This document shows, piece by piece, positions 1-10,687 of a stretch of 64,000 nucleotides of DNA (the first letter of the stretch is position 1; each line of letters opens with the position of its first letter). The translations under genes were made by a program, and so were the position numbers. Origin of the DNA: Tubulanus polymorphus (Eukaryota; Nemertea; Palaeonemertea; Tubulaniformes; Tubulanidae); contig NC_134028.1 in assembly GCF_964204645.1 (NCBI RefSeq), positions 19,194,153 to 19,258,152 on the forward strand, in the 5' to 3' direction. The notes under the pieces were generated by a model. That model did no database searches, was not told the origin of the DNA, and saw only the letters and a program-made list of their open reading frames with translations.

Positions 1-440
1 GAAGTTTTAAGAAATTTGGGGAATTATGAGATTTGGCGATTGGGTAGATGATACAGTCTTCAACTGGTCTAATTTTAAAAAAATTGTCAACTTGTGACCG
101 ACATCGATTCACTTTTGCCTCTAAGCTGGTCTGCAACTTCATTGCCTCCATGGTTGAAGAAAGAGTTCTTTGGATGTTTGCTTCATCATGACGTTGATCA
201 TATCGTGTAGCCAGCCGGCCCGGTCCTGGGGCCCGGTTTGGTTGTCACTCGATATCCTAGACTTGAGTCTGGGTTGAAGTAGACATTGTCATTTAAAGAA
301 CTTATTCATGTTATTCTGTATGAATTAACCGTGTGTCTTGTATTTTGTATTTTCTTATTTTAAGATTTGTAAGTTTTTTCAATTTTATCCCGGAATTTCA
401 ATGTAATAAGGATCAATAAAGTATTGAATTGAATTGTCAC
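1..440 (+). repeat. Possible 3' tail of a LINE-type element
   Basis: The stretch is non-coding. It ends in AATAAAGTATTGAATTGAA at 415-433, a polyadenylation-like signal running straight into a short TTGAA-type repeat. Many invertebrate non-LTR retrotransposons end this way, so this may be the 3' untranslated tail of a LINE copy whose body lies left of the window. The 3' UTR of an ordinary gene to the left is the alternative. No reverse transcriptase or endonuclease frame is visible. Confidence 0.35.
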
Positions 441-2608
441 CTTATACACATGCCATCAATGGACGCGGAGCCGTATATGACAGCTATGCTATTATAAATT
501 GCTAATCTCATGAAACTTGCATACCCCTTATATCGAACATATTTTCTAAAACATTTGAATATTGAAATTATATGTTAACACGTTTTTTACCGCTTGTAGC
601 CGCCGATGAAATTCACGCCGGCCCTACTCAGATCGTAGATAGCTTCGTCATTCCACTAGCATCCCCATGTCAGGGTCTGACTTTTAATCAGACTTCCAAA
701 TCGTGTATACATCCGCCATTTAACCGAATAGTCCGATTTACTTATCATTTCTATTTATGCCTGCCGCTCCTGATATAATCATACATCCTTTACTATTACA
801 ATACATCTTCTCATGATATTCAATGCAATATAACATTTCGACGTTCAAATAGACGTCATTATATAATCACAGGGAGCCATTCTACATCTTTATCAATAAT
901 ATTTTGCCAAATAGCTTGTATGTGTACACATAAACCTGTGACGTTTTGCACATCGATTTACGGTTGTCGTTTGTAAAATGACGCTGAATGGTTAACATTG
1001 TTTAGGTTTCATAATGGTAACGTTTTATAAGGCGTCAAAAAATCTTTTCAATCTAGTCAGAATTGATGATTTTGATGTTCGCGCACCTGTTCAGTGTATA
1101 CATTGCTTCTGCTGAACGCGTGGTGCTGTGTCTATTAATAGAACTACGTCACTAAAGTAACGGCTCGGAAATGATGTCTAAAGAAATGAATAGGAAATAA
1201 GCTACAAGAGCAATTCAACTTAATTTTATACCTATTTGGCGTTCGAATTGAGACAAAATGCCTCTTGATTTTGAAAGTCTGCATATTAATGATTATAATT
1301 AGCTGTTGAACGGACCATATCCGTTCAAACTAAGCGCAAAAATAGGATTTGAATAGCAATCCATGGCATTTTCTAGTAGACAGCAGGGAACATGGATGTT
1401 TAAATCATCGTTTTGTAATATCATTTAGTGATAGTAAGCAAGATCATGGTTAGATCTAAGAATATTTTGACTTATGAACTGATGATGAAACTAAGACAGA
1501 ATTACCTGCAAGAATAATTTCAATTCTTTTCTTGAAATATACCTTGTATTGGTAGCGGCTTTGGTCACAAAATAAGAATATTTCCTCATCCATCCTATTT
1601 TAAAACTTAGAAATAATGTTTGTGAAAGATTTGTGATGTTTTTATCAAAACTCTTCTGCAGCGTGTAACTTTAATCGAAAAACATTAATCCTTTGAATAT
1701 TTGTTGTAAAGGCTGTAGAAATTTATGAAAGTTTTTGTAGAGTTTTGAAGTGTTAGTTTTCAAACTAGGCCTACTTAGAAAAGACTTTGACTTTGAAAAA
1801 TAGTAAATAGTAAACGAATATAAATCTATTTATTCTTTAGCGAGATCGAAATCTGTGATCACATAAGACACTGTAGTATGCTTGTGGTGCTGAACTATAG
1901 GTGAACTATGGAGCAGCAGTAACAGTGCTGAGAGCTTAGCATAATGTACTTTAAAATAGCTTCATAGCAGCGGATTGAAATCTGCATCTTCAATTTGATC
2001 GATTTTAGCCTATTCAAATTACTCATTGATTCTTTGAAATAGGTTTATGCAATAGACAATAGATCCTTTTACCTCCCTGGCCAGTTTCAAAGCTGTAAAA
2101 CAATCTGGCATTGAGATATAACGGAAAATACACGCAGTTTCCTCAAAATTCAACGCATTTCTATAGACGCTATTTCTCAGCTCGGCCTGTAATGACGTTG
2201 CAGCGCGCACCTGCTGATTTAGCCGACGCTGAACAGTAAGCGATGTAAACAACGAAATGAGGTCAAAAATCTTGTTACAAAATCACAAATTGCGCGTTAA
2301 TTAAACATTTTGGAACAGAACAGTTGAAGATGAGTGTATAGATCAATAGAATACATCATATTTTGAAATAAAAAAAAAAGTGTCAGTTACCCTTTAACTT
2401 TAAACCGCTACAATTTTATTAGATTTTATTCCTACAGTTTTATCAAATCAAGATTAAAGACCTTGGGCAATTTAGGATAAATAATGATTCATTGAAACAT
2501 TGGCCCATGTTTCAATGAATCATTACTTATATTGCACCTTTTATCAGATCAAGATAATGTGTACCAATGATATATGTGGGCCAAAGCCTAAATAATATGG
2601 CGCCTTTT
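441..2608. other. Non-coding spacer
   Basis: No supported exon or RNA gene was seen on either strand. The short open frames here lack splice context and protein-like composition. One TAGGCCTA octamer lies at 1766-1773 and a strong hairpin lies at 2483-2524. Confidence 0.5.
2483..2524. repeat. Perfect hairpin, 18-bp arms
   Basis: Arms beginning AATGATTCATTGAAACAT pair perfectly with the downstream complement around a 6-base loop (TGGCCC). With one mismatch the pairing extends a few bases outwards. It lies 85 bp before the dispersed repeat at 2609. It could be the core of a small foldback element; no function is evident. Confidence 0.7.
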
Positions 2609-3230
2609 TAGCCCACTTGGGACTGGAGCGGGCTATTGTGTTCTCTATTCATCAGTTGTTTGTCTGTCCCATCCGCCCGCAGACGTAATCCAGTTATTTC
2701 GGAGATGATTCAATGATTTTCATGATATTTAATTTACCTTAAACATGTCTGCAGCCCAAAAAAATGGCCTGATCAGATTGAAGATGCCTGACCGGCAGCC
2801 ATTTTGTTTGCCAAAATAATCAGCCCTTATTGCACAGTTCTGAAGTTTTCAAGAGAAATTTCGAAGACACTTTAATCTACCTTAATGTTTCATATTGATA
2901 TGTAAGCCCCTAGGACCCACCATCATATCGGGTTGATCAGACACAAAATTGCTGCCCTATGACCATTTTATGCCCAGAAAGGTCATTTTTGGCCTGAGTT
3001 TTGACCTTACAAATAGCTAATACAAATGGTTTGCAATTATCTGTTAAAATTCTTGATGAGTTATTTGGGAAAGGGATCTCTAAATACTTAAGACATGTTT
3101 TTTTATTTGGCAGTTTTCACGTAATTTGTGACCATCTTAGTCTTGTCAGTCTCCATGTATCGTGCGTAGATAAGTTAAAGGTTTTTATGCAGCTGTCAAT
3201 CTGCTGTCTATACCCACCCCCTCAGACAAT
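2609..3230 (+). mobile_element. Dispersed intronic-repeat copy (pearl/BIV160-like), 5' part
   Basis: Starts with the family's 5' hairpin (AGCCCACTTGGGACT, then GGGCT) and continues with the usual body: a 'gttatttcggagatg' block, 'cagattgaagatg' and 'gaccattttatgcccag'. It lacks the 3' end (CCCCTAG). The same family recurs at 13718, 15757, 25790, 28608, 31846, 35896, 44957, 46490, 49550, 50707 and 56947. The right boundary is approximate. Confidence 0.6.
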
Positions 3231-3308
3231 TAACAGGCTATCACTATCCTTATAAAAACTGATTGTCAAGTCTTCGCCAGAAAAAGCAGCAAGTTTCACC
3301 AGGATATC

Positions 3309-3450
3309 ATGGATATGCTGAGGATTTCAGGCACGATCATGGACAGCCTATCACCAACATCGAGATCCAGGACAGACGGACCATTAAAGTTTGTAACACA
3401 ACCCTCAGATTGGTCAACCCCCGATATATCGCCCTCCCACATACTCCCAG
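3309..3450 (+). CDS. Putative first coding exon of the acidic-protein gene
   Basis: An ATG at 3309 opens 47 codons (start MDMLRISGTIMDSLSP) ending CCA G before a GT at 3451. This leaves phase 1, which is exactly the phase the exon at 5513 needs: the join gives Asp, then Leu-Met-Lys, and a 505-aa protein. The stretch is richer in G+C than its surroundings. Against it: the donor (CAG/GTTTTC) is weak and no homologue is recognised. It may instead belong with the coding-like stretch at 3490-3729 as the remnant of some other gene. Confidence 0.3.
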
Positions 3451-3489
3451 GTTTTCTCAACGTATATATCTTTACAAATACATAAGTAA

Positions 3490-3729
3490 TTTAAAGGATT
3501 TCAGATTATAAGCAAAGCAACTGAGAGAGCATATCATGCATTACAGCATTATCCATTCTCGAATTCCTTCCTAGGAAGACAAATTTTGAAAAAAGGCCTC
3601 GTTAGAATTTACAGGAGGTTTTTTTCACGAAAATCTGAATGCAGAATTATCGGTTCTATAAAGCCAGTCAGAGAGCCAAGTCTCCTCCATGATTGGATTA
3701 GCCGCAGAAATCAGCAGGTGTTTAGGTGA
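3490..3729 (+). other. Unassigned coding-like open stretch
   Basis: A frame of 79 codons followed by TGA, with no start codon at its head, so it cannot be a stand-alone gene. It has a believable residue mix, e.g. FLGRQILKKGLVRIYRRFF around the middle and a basic, Trp-containing end (HDWISRRNQQ). It follows the putative exon at 3309-3450 closely but in another frame. A 46-bp intron (3451-3496) would join them in phase (G/GA), though that is much shorter than the other introns here. It could be a decayed pseudogene or a genuine short exon pair. Not recognised. Confidence 0.3.
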
Positions 3730-5404
3730 ACCTGCGTTTTCTAGGCCTACTGTTTTATTTCAGGATTTCATTTTAATTAAGATTAAAAATTGTATTTCAA
3801 GATCGATTTCTGTGTGTTGACTTTTGGTTTTTGCACAACAGAAAATTTATCCTTGACAACTGTTAGGAAAAATATCTTTTTCTCAAATCGATGCTAGGCT
3901 TGGATGACCTTGATAGGCCTATGCTAATTTGCCATGTGCATGAATTGTAAAATCAATCAAATTATATCCTCTAAGAAAAAACATCAAATGCAATTTTATT
4001 TTATTGACAAAATTTCATCCAATCCAATTCAATTGTATGCACTGTATTTTATAGGCTCCCTACGACTCCTAGATCCCTTGAAAACATCTAAAGCGAGGCC
4101 TAAAACTCCTTGAAAACTCCCTCAAGGGAGAGTGCTGGGCCGGGGGGTGGCGGGTAGGCTACAAGGCGTGCGTGGGACGTTTTGAGGCTATTACTTTCTT
4201 TGCACCAGGTAGCATTGAATTACAAAACTGTCAGATTGTCAAAGCATTTTACCAAGTCGACTTGGTGTCTGTAGGCTGCCCTCTTATTCCCATATGCTAG
4301 TTACTAGGGAAAGGGATAGGGATCTGGTATAACTGCATGTATGCAGCTTTTGCATGGTTGATGCCTTCTAAAAGCAAATCAGCAAATAAATGCTTTTCAA
4401 ACATACTCCAAGTCATATTTCTTTGAACGAAAGAGTGGTTTTTCCCATTTAATATGGTAGCCAAGAAGTAGGCCTATATGGTAGAACGATCCAGGAGCAC
4501 ATGCTCCTGTCGCAATTCTCCTGTGCCCTTTTGAAAATACAATGGCAATTTTTTCGGAGCACTTTTTACACCCGCAATGAATAAGACAATAGTCTACAAC
4601 ACACTACAAGATTTAGCTTATATTCTCGTTAATGTCACTTAAGTGCCTAGAAATTGTTTGAAAATGCATTGGAATTTCTAAATATTTCAGACCCTTGTTT
4701 TGGCCCTGGGTAGCTTTTGGTTAATCTACTAACAAACATTACACTTGCTTAAACACCTCTCTAAAGCAGGGATGAGACTTCCCCGCGGATTTCGGTACTG
4801 AAAAATGATTCTTCTAAATAGTCCTAAAATGATGTAAAAGTATAAGGGGGTGATGATGGTCCCACGCAGCTGGTCGGGTGCAATTGGTAATCTGGTGTAC
4901 TGAAAAGCGCTCAGCACCTGTTTTACTTATTGTCTCGTATTGCATTTCAATGCGTTTTCATTGCAACACTGATTTTGTATCTACTACATGTGTATGTATT
5001 TTATCATCCGTTGCAGAGACGCGCGCATGGCAACAGTAGTAATGTATACAGGCCTACTACTGTTGCCGCGCTCGTATGTGGCAAGCCCCTTCAGATATTA
5101 AACGCTGTGATGATTTTTAGTGAGCATTCATCGCCACATTTTTACTGCAATAATTCAGCCTCAACCGTAATGCATGAGATGCTGATTGTCAACGAATGAG
5201 GATGTGCCACATTGGAAATAGCCATTACCTTCCAAAATATAATAGTCGTGCATGGGTTCAAGATCGCTTTAAGTGCTCGGAAAACGCTTTTAATTAAAGA
5301 AATTACGCCTTCAGCTGGTTCACGTTTGAAACTCCACAAAAATACCACAGATTTTATAGGTTGTCAGCTCATCCCAGCTAAAGAACTGCTGTACAGATGA
5401 CTGA

Positions 5405-5463
5405 TTGAGTCTGAACAGCAATCCAAGTCGATCGGCTCTGACTTAAGCAGAGTCTACTGTATC
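5405..5463. mobile_element. Right end of a pogo-like MITE
   Basis: Ends CTTAAGCAGAGTCTACTGTA, matching the right ends of the elements at 31656-31830 and 35266-35861. Only one end is recognisable. It sits about 50 bp before the exon at 5513. Confidence 0.4.
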
Positions 5464-5512
5464 ATGTTTCTGATTTCTGCTCATTCAATTTTGAAAATCT
5501 TATTCATTTCAG

Positions 5513-6888
5513 ATTTGATGAAAACTGTGGAGAATTTGAAAACTGAAGTTTTAGATTTGAGAATGCAGCTGTCGCAGGTCGAGGAGAGGAATAATAATAC
5601 AGTGAATGATGATTACAGTGATTTTATGGATGATTACGATGATTATTTCCAAAATGATGATGATCTCACATCTTTTTCTGGCAATGAGGAAGAAGATAAT
5701 GTTGCCGATGAATTCGCGACGAATGAAATTGAGCGTAACATTGAAAATTTATTTGGCAATGGTGATGACGATGGCGATAACGACGCATGGGCAAATCCGG
5801 ATGAAAACGATGTACGTTCGGGTAATGATGAAAATTCGAGTGATATTCTAGCTGAGTCTGATATAGATTACCGTGATAATGATGATGTGAATGAAGATGC
5901 TCGATCGGATTCACTTGCCGGATTTTCTGATAGTCCTCTTCCGTCGCCATCGTTTCTAGGGCGTTCACCTTCGGAATACGCTTCTCCAAGAAACGATGCG
6001 TCTGATAACGGTATTTCTGTGCAAAGTTACGTTTCGGATTATAATGGCTCCACTCGACATAACGGCTCCGATGACGAATCTGGTCAGAATGATTTGTCAG
6101 AAAACGCTTCCTTGCAAAATAATGACAACTACCAAGATCCAGGATATCTTTACAGTCCATCCGAATATGATTCGAATCAGGAGCGTTCTCCCGTGCGGTC
6201 AGATACTCGTTATGAGGCTGAAAATGATTCCGATAGTTGTGGGTTTTCTTCTTATCGAAGTAAAACTAGATATTCGCCAGATTCAGCTGTAAATTTAATG
6301 TGTTCGCCCTCTCTGAGAAGTGAGTCAGATGATTCGCAATCGGCTTCAGAAAAACGAGATTGGAGACGTGAGAAATCGCATGAATCACCAGAACACGCTG
6401 CAATCAAACATTCACCGGTTCTTTCAAACCCAGCTGAGGCTCGTAAGCGTAAACTTTCACCTACACCTCCTCTGTCACCGTCAATACCCAGCACGTCAGG
6501 GACCTGTCCACAAAATAACACCCCGGATCAAAACCGATTTGACTGGTCCTCATCAGATGATAATTTGAATCATATTTCGAAACCGCGTAAACGTAGGAAG
6601 AAAGGTTCCAAGAAAAGTGCGAAGAAACGCAATCAGTCTAGCCCGATTGAAGGTTCCGATCAAAATAATGAACATAACTCGACAAGGTCGGCCAATCTGA
6701 GGCAGGATTATTTGACGTCTTGGGTTCAAGACACGCACCGTCAATCAGCTACAGTTACTAGTAGCACCACCGCTGTAGACATTGATATATTGCATCGATC
6801 ATCATCTGGCTATCAAACAAGAAGCAGTCATAATAGTAGTAATAGCAGTCATAACACACGATCTACAAAACAAAAACACCATAAATGA
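5513..6888 (+). CDS. Last exon of an acidic, low-complexity nuclear-type protein (unrecognised)
   Basis: The exon is taken to begin after a good 3' splice site (ttcatttcAG, 5511-5512). The first internal Met is at 5518 and the stop TGA at 6886, giving 456 codons from that Met. Order of regions: a short heptad-like helix (MKTVENLKTEVLDLRMQL), then a strongly acidic Asp/Asn/Glu block (about residues 25-120), a long Ser/Asn/Pro-rich part with many SP and SD pairs (kinase-site-like), a basic cluster KPRKRRKKGSKKSAKKR near 6580-6630 that looks like a nuclear localisation signal, and a His/Ser/Asn tail. Almost all of it should be intrinsically disordered. Such composition is found in chromatin and RNA-processing proteins, but no family is recognised. 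The upstream exon is uncertain; 3309-3450 fits by phase. A 164-codon frame on the other strand is an artefact of the biased codons. Confidence 0.6.
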
Positions 6889-7502
6889 TTACTATTACTG
6901 ATCCCAGCTATAAATCCCAGAGGTGGATTCATAAGTAGTAACTGACAACTCACAGTTGGCTTGGAGTTATCATGAATAGACTAATGTATTTTTTGCAGGT
7001 ATCAATCTGCACCCATTTCAGAAATTCACCATTGAATTTGTAGTGTGAAGTACACTGTTTGTAGTATAGTGATAAATGACTAATGTCTGTACGTGTAACT
7101 AGAAAAGAAACCCGTAAACCACATTTTCATCAATCTTTGGACAGTATATCTTTGTAATTGAAATTGGTAGGCCTAGTACGTAATGAATTCTTAAGCGGTG
7201 GGGGTGATGTAAGTTTTTCAAACGAATACTAAAATGTTTTAAATTTTCTAAAATGTTGACAATACGCAAGTTTAGGTGGTGTACCAAAGAAGATTACCGA
7301 GAACTTTTTGTATACTTTCACACTTTTTAGACTATCGCGATAGCGAAGTCCACATTTTCGGCGACTCACTTATTTTCGATGATAGTCGTGATATAATTTT
7401 CAAAATTTGACGACTATTCCACCAAAAATGGTAAAATTTCAATGCAGTAATAATGGCTTTCATGCTATTTTATATCATTGTGCATGTAATTCGTTAACTA
7501 AT

Positions 7503-7676
7503 TGGGGATCATTCATTTATTACGTACGCATAAAATTTGAGTTTTCCAACCCCCCTCCCCTCTGTACGCAAAATCCGCCATTTTTTCATATACATTAAGC
7601 GTTACAGTACGCAATTGCACTGTCCCCTCCCCCCTCCCCCCTCCCTTGATGCGTACGTAATAAATAAATGACACCC
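7503..7676. mobile_element. Small MITE with TTACGTACGC ends
   Basis: About 174 bp with inverted ends: TCATTCATTTATTACGTACGCA on the left (its core is TTTATTACGTACGC) and the complementary TGCGTACGTAATAAATAAATGA on the right. The interior holds several CCCCTCC blocks (e.g. 7624-7644). No coding capacity. Confidence 0.65.
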
Positions 7677-8249
7677 TGTCATAAATGAATAAATTATTTC
7701 ATGATCAGTAATGAATGAGTTTAGTTTAAGAACAACGAAGTAATAAATTTCAGTAATTCAATTCGTCATTCTGTTCAAACTGGTAGAATGATTTGATGTC
7801 CCCAGTGTTTGTCAATCTGAATGGTCCGAAATGTATACCAGTAACATTTTGCTGGTCCCAGTCCCAGTGCCGCTGGGAAATTTTCACATCCACCAATACA
7901 AAATCTATGTTACATCTTATGACTTCAGATCCTATAAATCATTTAACAAGAGGTTCATAAATTGGCTCAAGTATAGTCTTTGAAGGGGGTGTTAGGCAGG
8001 TTGGGGATCAATCGGTGGTGGTATATCTGGGTTGACTTAGTATACTATTCCTATCTCAGACAGAAGATTTCATGCTAGCATTGATAAGATTTTGACTTAT
8101 ATCATCATAGAATAGCTATTGATCAGCCCTGGTTTATTGATAATCAAATCTGAGCATGGTTGACCCTACCAGTATTTTAAAATTTGCTTCTCAGTAGAAT
8201 TTTTTGATTATGTTTAAAAAGATGTTATATGATATACATATTGTAAAGC

Positions 8250-8626
8250 TAGGGGCACACGAGCGTACTTTTTTGCCTGATTCCGCCGACGAATTTATAC
8301 GCCCGATTAAGAGCGGGCACACGTAGCGACCAAACCGACAGCATACGCCGTTTAAATGGGAGACGGTTAATAAATCACGTGATATCAACGATGCGTCCTA
8401 TTGTTTGATAGGAATGGATCGCTCGGCGGAATTCGCCGAGTGCGGGCAGACGGGCGAATTTTTGCGGGCGATCCGATCGCCGGCGTAAATAATCGGGTGT
8501 TAATATCAAACATGTTTAATGCTGGCCGACGAAATCGCCGTCGCCGTGAACTGCCACACGGGCGATTTTTTCGACCGATATACAAATTTGCCATGATCGG
8601 GCAAAAAATACGCTCGTGCGCCCCTA
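8250..8626. mobile_element. MITE, 377 bp, TAGGGGCACACGAGCG ends
   Basis: Terminal inverted repeats of about 30 bp: TAGGGGCACACGAGCGTA on the left and the near complement TACGCTCGTGCGCCCCTA on the right. The interior is unusually G+C- and CpG-rich for this window (many GCCG, CGGC and CGAT), with further internal inverted repeats. The open frames read across it on both strands are by-products of this composition. Confidence 0.7.
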
Positions 8627-9035
8627 CCTTCAGTTCACTGCCGACAATATTTTGTGAAAGGTTTTACGAGGACAGGAATGTATTCATATAGTGCGTCTCA
8701 TTAATACTTAAGAGATACTGATGGAGAAAAATATCAGTTGGCACTACAGAAGCAGATCTATGTACATAATAAATTGTCTCAATTTTCCTCTAACTGTTGT
8801 GACACATTGCCGGTATTGTTTGTTATCTAATATCATTAACACCTGACAAATTATAGTTAAATATTTGTGAATTGAGTGTCTTTGTTTCTTTTTTGAGTTT
8901 TTTGTTGCATTTCACTAACTCAAAAGAACTAATTTTGCAGGCTTGTAGCTAATTGCGAACCTGGTTCCTAAACCAGGTTCTAAAAAACGAATCGCTGGGG
9001 GGAATAATGAAATGTTCACAATATCCGATGGTTCA

Positions 9036-9713
9036 TAAGAGGCGCGTTCACTCGACGAAATTTAGACCGGTCTAGTTTAGACCAGACTAATTTGGCACGG
9101 TCTTAAAGAGCGAACCAGGTCCGGAGCAAATTTTGGACCGGTCTAAATACGCGTGTGTGGACAGAAACTGGTACCAGGTCCGGTCTAAATCGTAATTCTG
9201 AATCTCTGCGGTAGATGTCGCAACCTCTGCGGTAGAGTGTGAGTCCAGTTTATTAAGTTTTAAATGCTTTTATTATCGTTTATGTAATTATTTTTAAGTA
9301 CCCTTTTTCCTCCCTATTCAATGGAAATTTTTGGAGCGTAATTCGTATTCGTATATCGCGATCATCATCCGTTTTACTGCCGTGCTTTGATCCGTGTTTA
9401 AACGACACTTAGAGTTTCAGCGTGATAGAATAAAATCGAATTCGCAAAAATGTATAAACGTGACATAGGATCGAATTGGTCAAATGAATAATGTCTTGCT
9501 CTACTTGGAATCTGGAAGCAAGACTTCATCCAGGCGCAATTAATTATTTAGCAGATGGCGACATCTTGTGGGCCCGATGACAAGCGATTTTATCACCGCG
9601 TGTCAAAACGCCGTGTGAACGCTCACCAAAATTTGGTCCGGTCTATATTTGGACCGGGCCAGGTACGGACCCATTTAGACCGGTCTAACTAGTTTTCGTG
9701 TGAACGCGGCTTA
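9036..9713. mobile_element. MITE, 678 bp, GCGTTCAC ends
   Basis: Left end TAAGAGGCGCGTTCACTCGA; the right end is its near complement TCGTGTGAACGCGGCTTA. Inside both ends lie repeated blocks of TTTAGACCGGTCTA and GGACCGG, themselves palindromic. The GCGTTCAC-type end is common in hAT-like MITEs of invertebrates, but the superfamily is only a guess. Confidence 0.65.
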
Positions 9714-10687
9714 GATCATTGCCACTGAAACTGAAGATTCCATGTTTAGATCCATCTGAAATAAAGTGGCGTTCGCATGAGATTCTAGGAAGTACCGCAT
9801 AAACTTGTGCGGTGCCGAATTTGACAGAATATTTCTCAATATAATCAAGAATAGTCGTGTACGGTACAGGAAGATCGGCCGAGGAGTATGGATGATAGGT
9901 AACCGGGTAGCAAACACTGCTTGATAACGGCTGCCCCTACAGTATTTTGTTTTTTCATTGAATATACGCTTGGCTCACAACAGTAACTACAGGTCAAACA
10001 CAATTAAAGTTCCACAAAAACTACAAATTCATAAAAGTTTTCATATCAAATTCTGAAGTTATTATAAGTGGTTTAGTCATAATTGTAGTCATTATCTGCT
10101 TCAAATGACAATACCGTAATCCGACCTGCGTAGCATACGCCAATTGGTCCGTTAGATGATCGAAATATTTGACGGCGAGTTACCGATGCCTGTAGTTCAC
10201 ACCCTCCCCAAAAGAATCTGAAAAAATCACAAGGAGATTAACGCCGGCTTTCTGTTATTAGTAAGCCATGAACTCCCAGCGGGCAAATCCACGTAATTTG
10301 GAAACACCGATTTTGATGACGCAGCGGACTACACGGAACTGAGGCCTTTAAATAAACAAAGGCATAGGTATCGGGGTTTTCGGCGTCAAATAACTATAAA
10401 ACATTGATATTTGCGCAGTAGGGCTTAGTGATTTCACTATGTTCCTCCTCCAAACTAAAAATCTCCAGAGAAATTCAATTTCCAAATTGAACCAGTTTTG
10501 CACAGTTTGCCAATTATTGAATTTGCACAGTAGGTTCAGTAGTGTTGACTTTACGATAGAATATTCACAATCACAATTTACAATCATTATATTATTTATT
10601 CAAAACTATATTTAAACTTCCTGGCGGTATAACCCAAGTTCATGACAGGAGAGGACGGTGTCGACGGTCTTCCTGACGGTGTTTAGT

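Larger units (their letters stand above)
6889..10687. other. Intergenic region with three MITE-like elements
   Basis: No convincing exon. It contains the inverted-repeat elements at 7503-7676, 8250-8626 and 9036-9713 (described separately) and one TAGGCCTA at 7168. The last kilobase, which should hold the DNAAF5 promoter, is unremarkable. There is a CCAAT at about 10140, but no convincing TATA box or X-box was found. Confidence 0.5.

Noticed and set aside
5666-6160. 164-codon open frame on the minus strand opposite the acidic-protein exon
   Set aside because: It is a reflection of the biased codons (GAT/AAT-rich) of the + strand gene; its His-rich product has no splice context.
8385-8691. 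Open frames on both strands at 8385-8691
   Set aside because: They come from the CpG-rich interior of the MITE at 8250-8626; no protein features and both strands are open for the same reason.
10130-10680. X-box in front of DNAAF5
   Set aside because: Only half-site matches such as GTTACC near 10168 were found; nothing fits the full consensus, so none is called.
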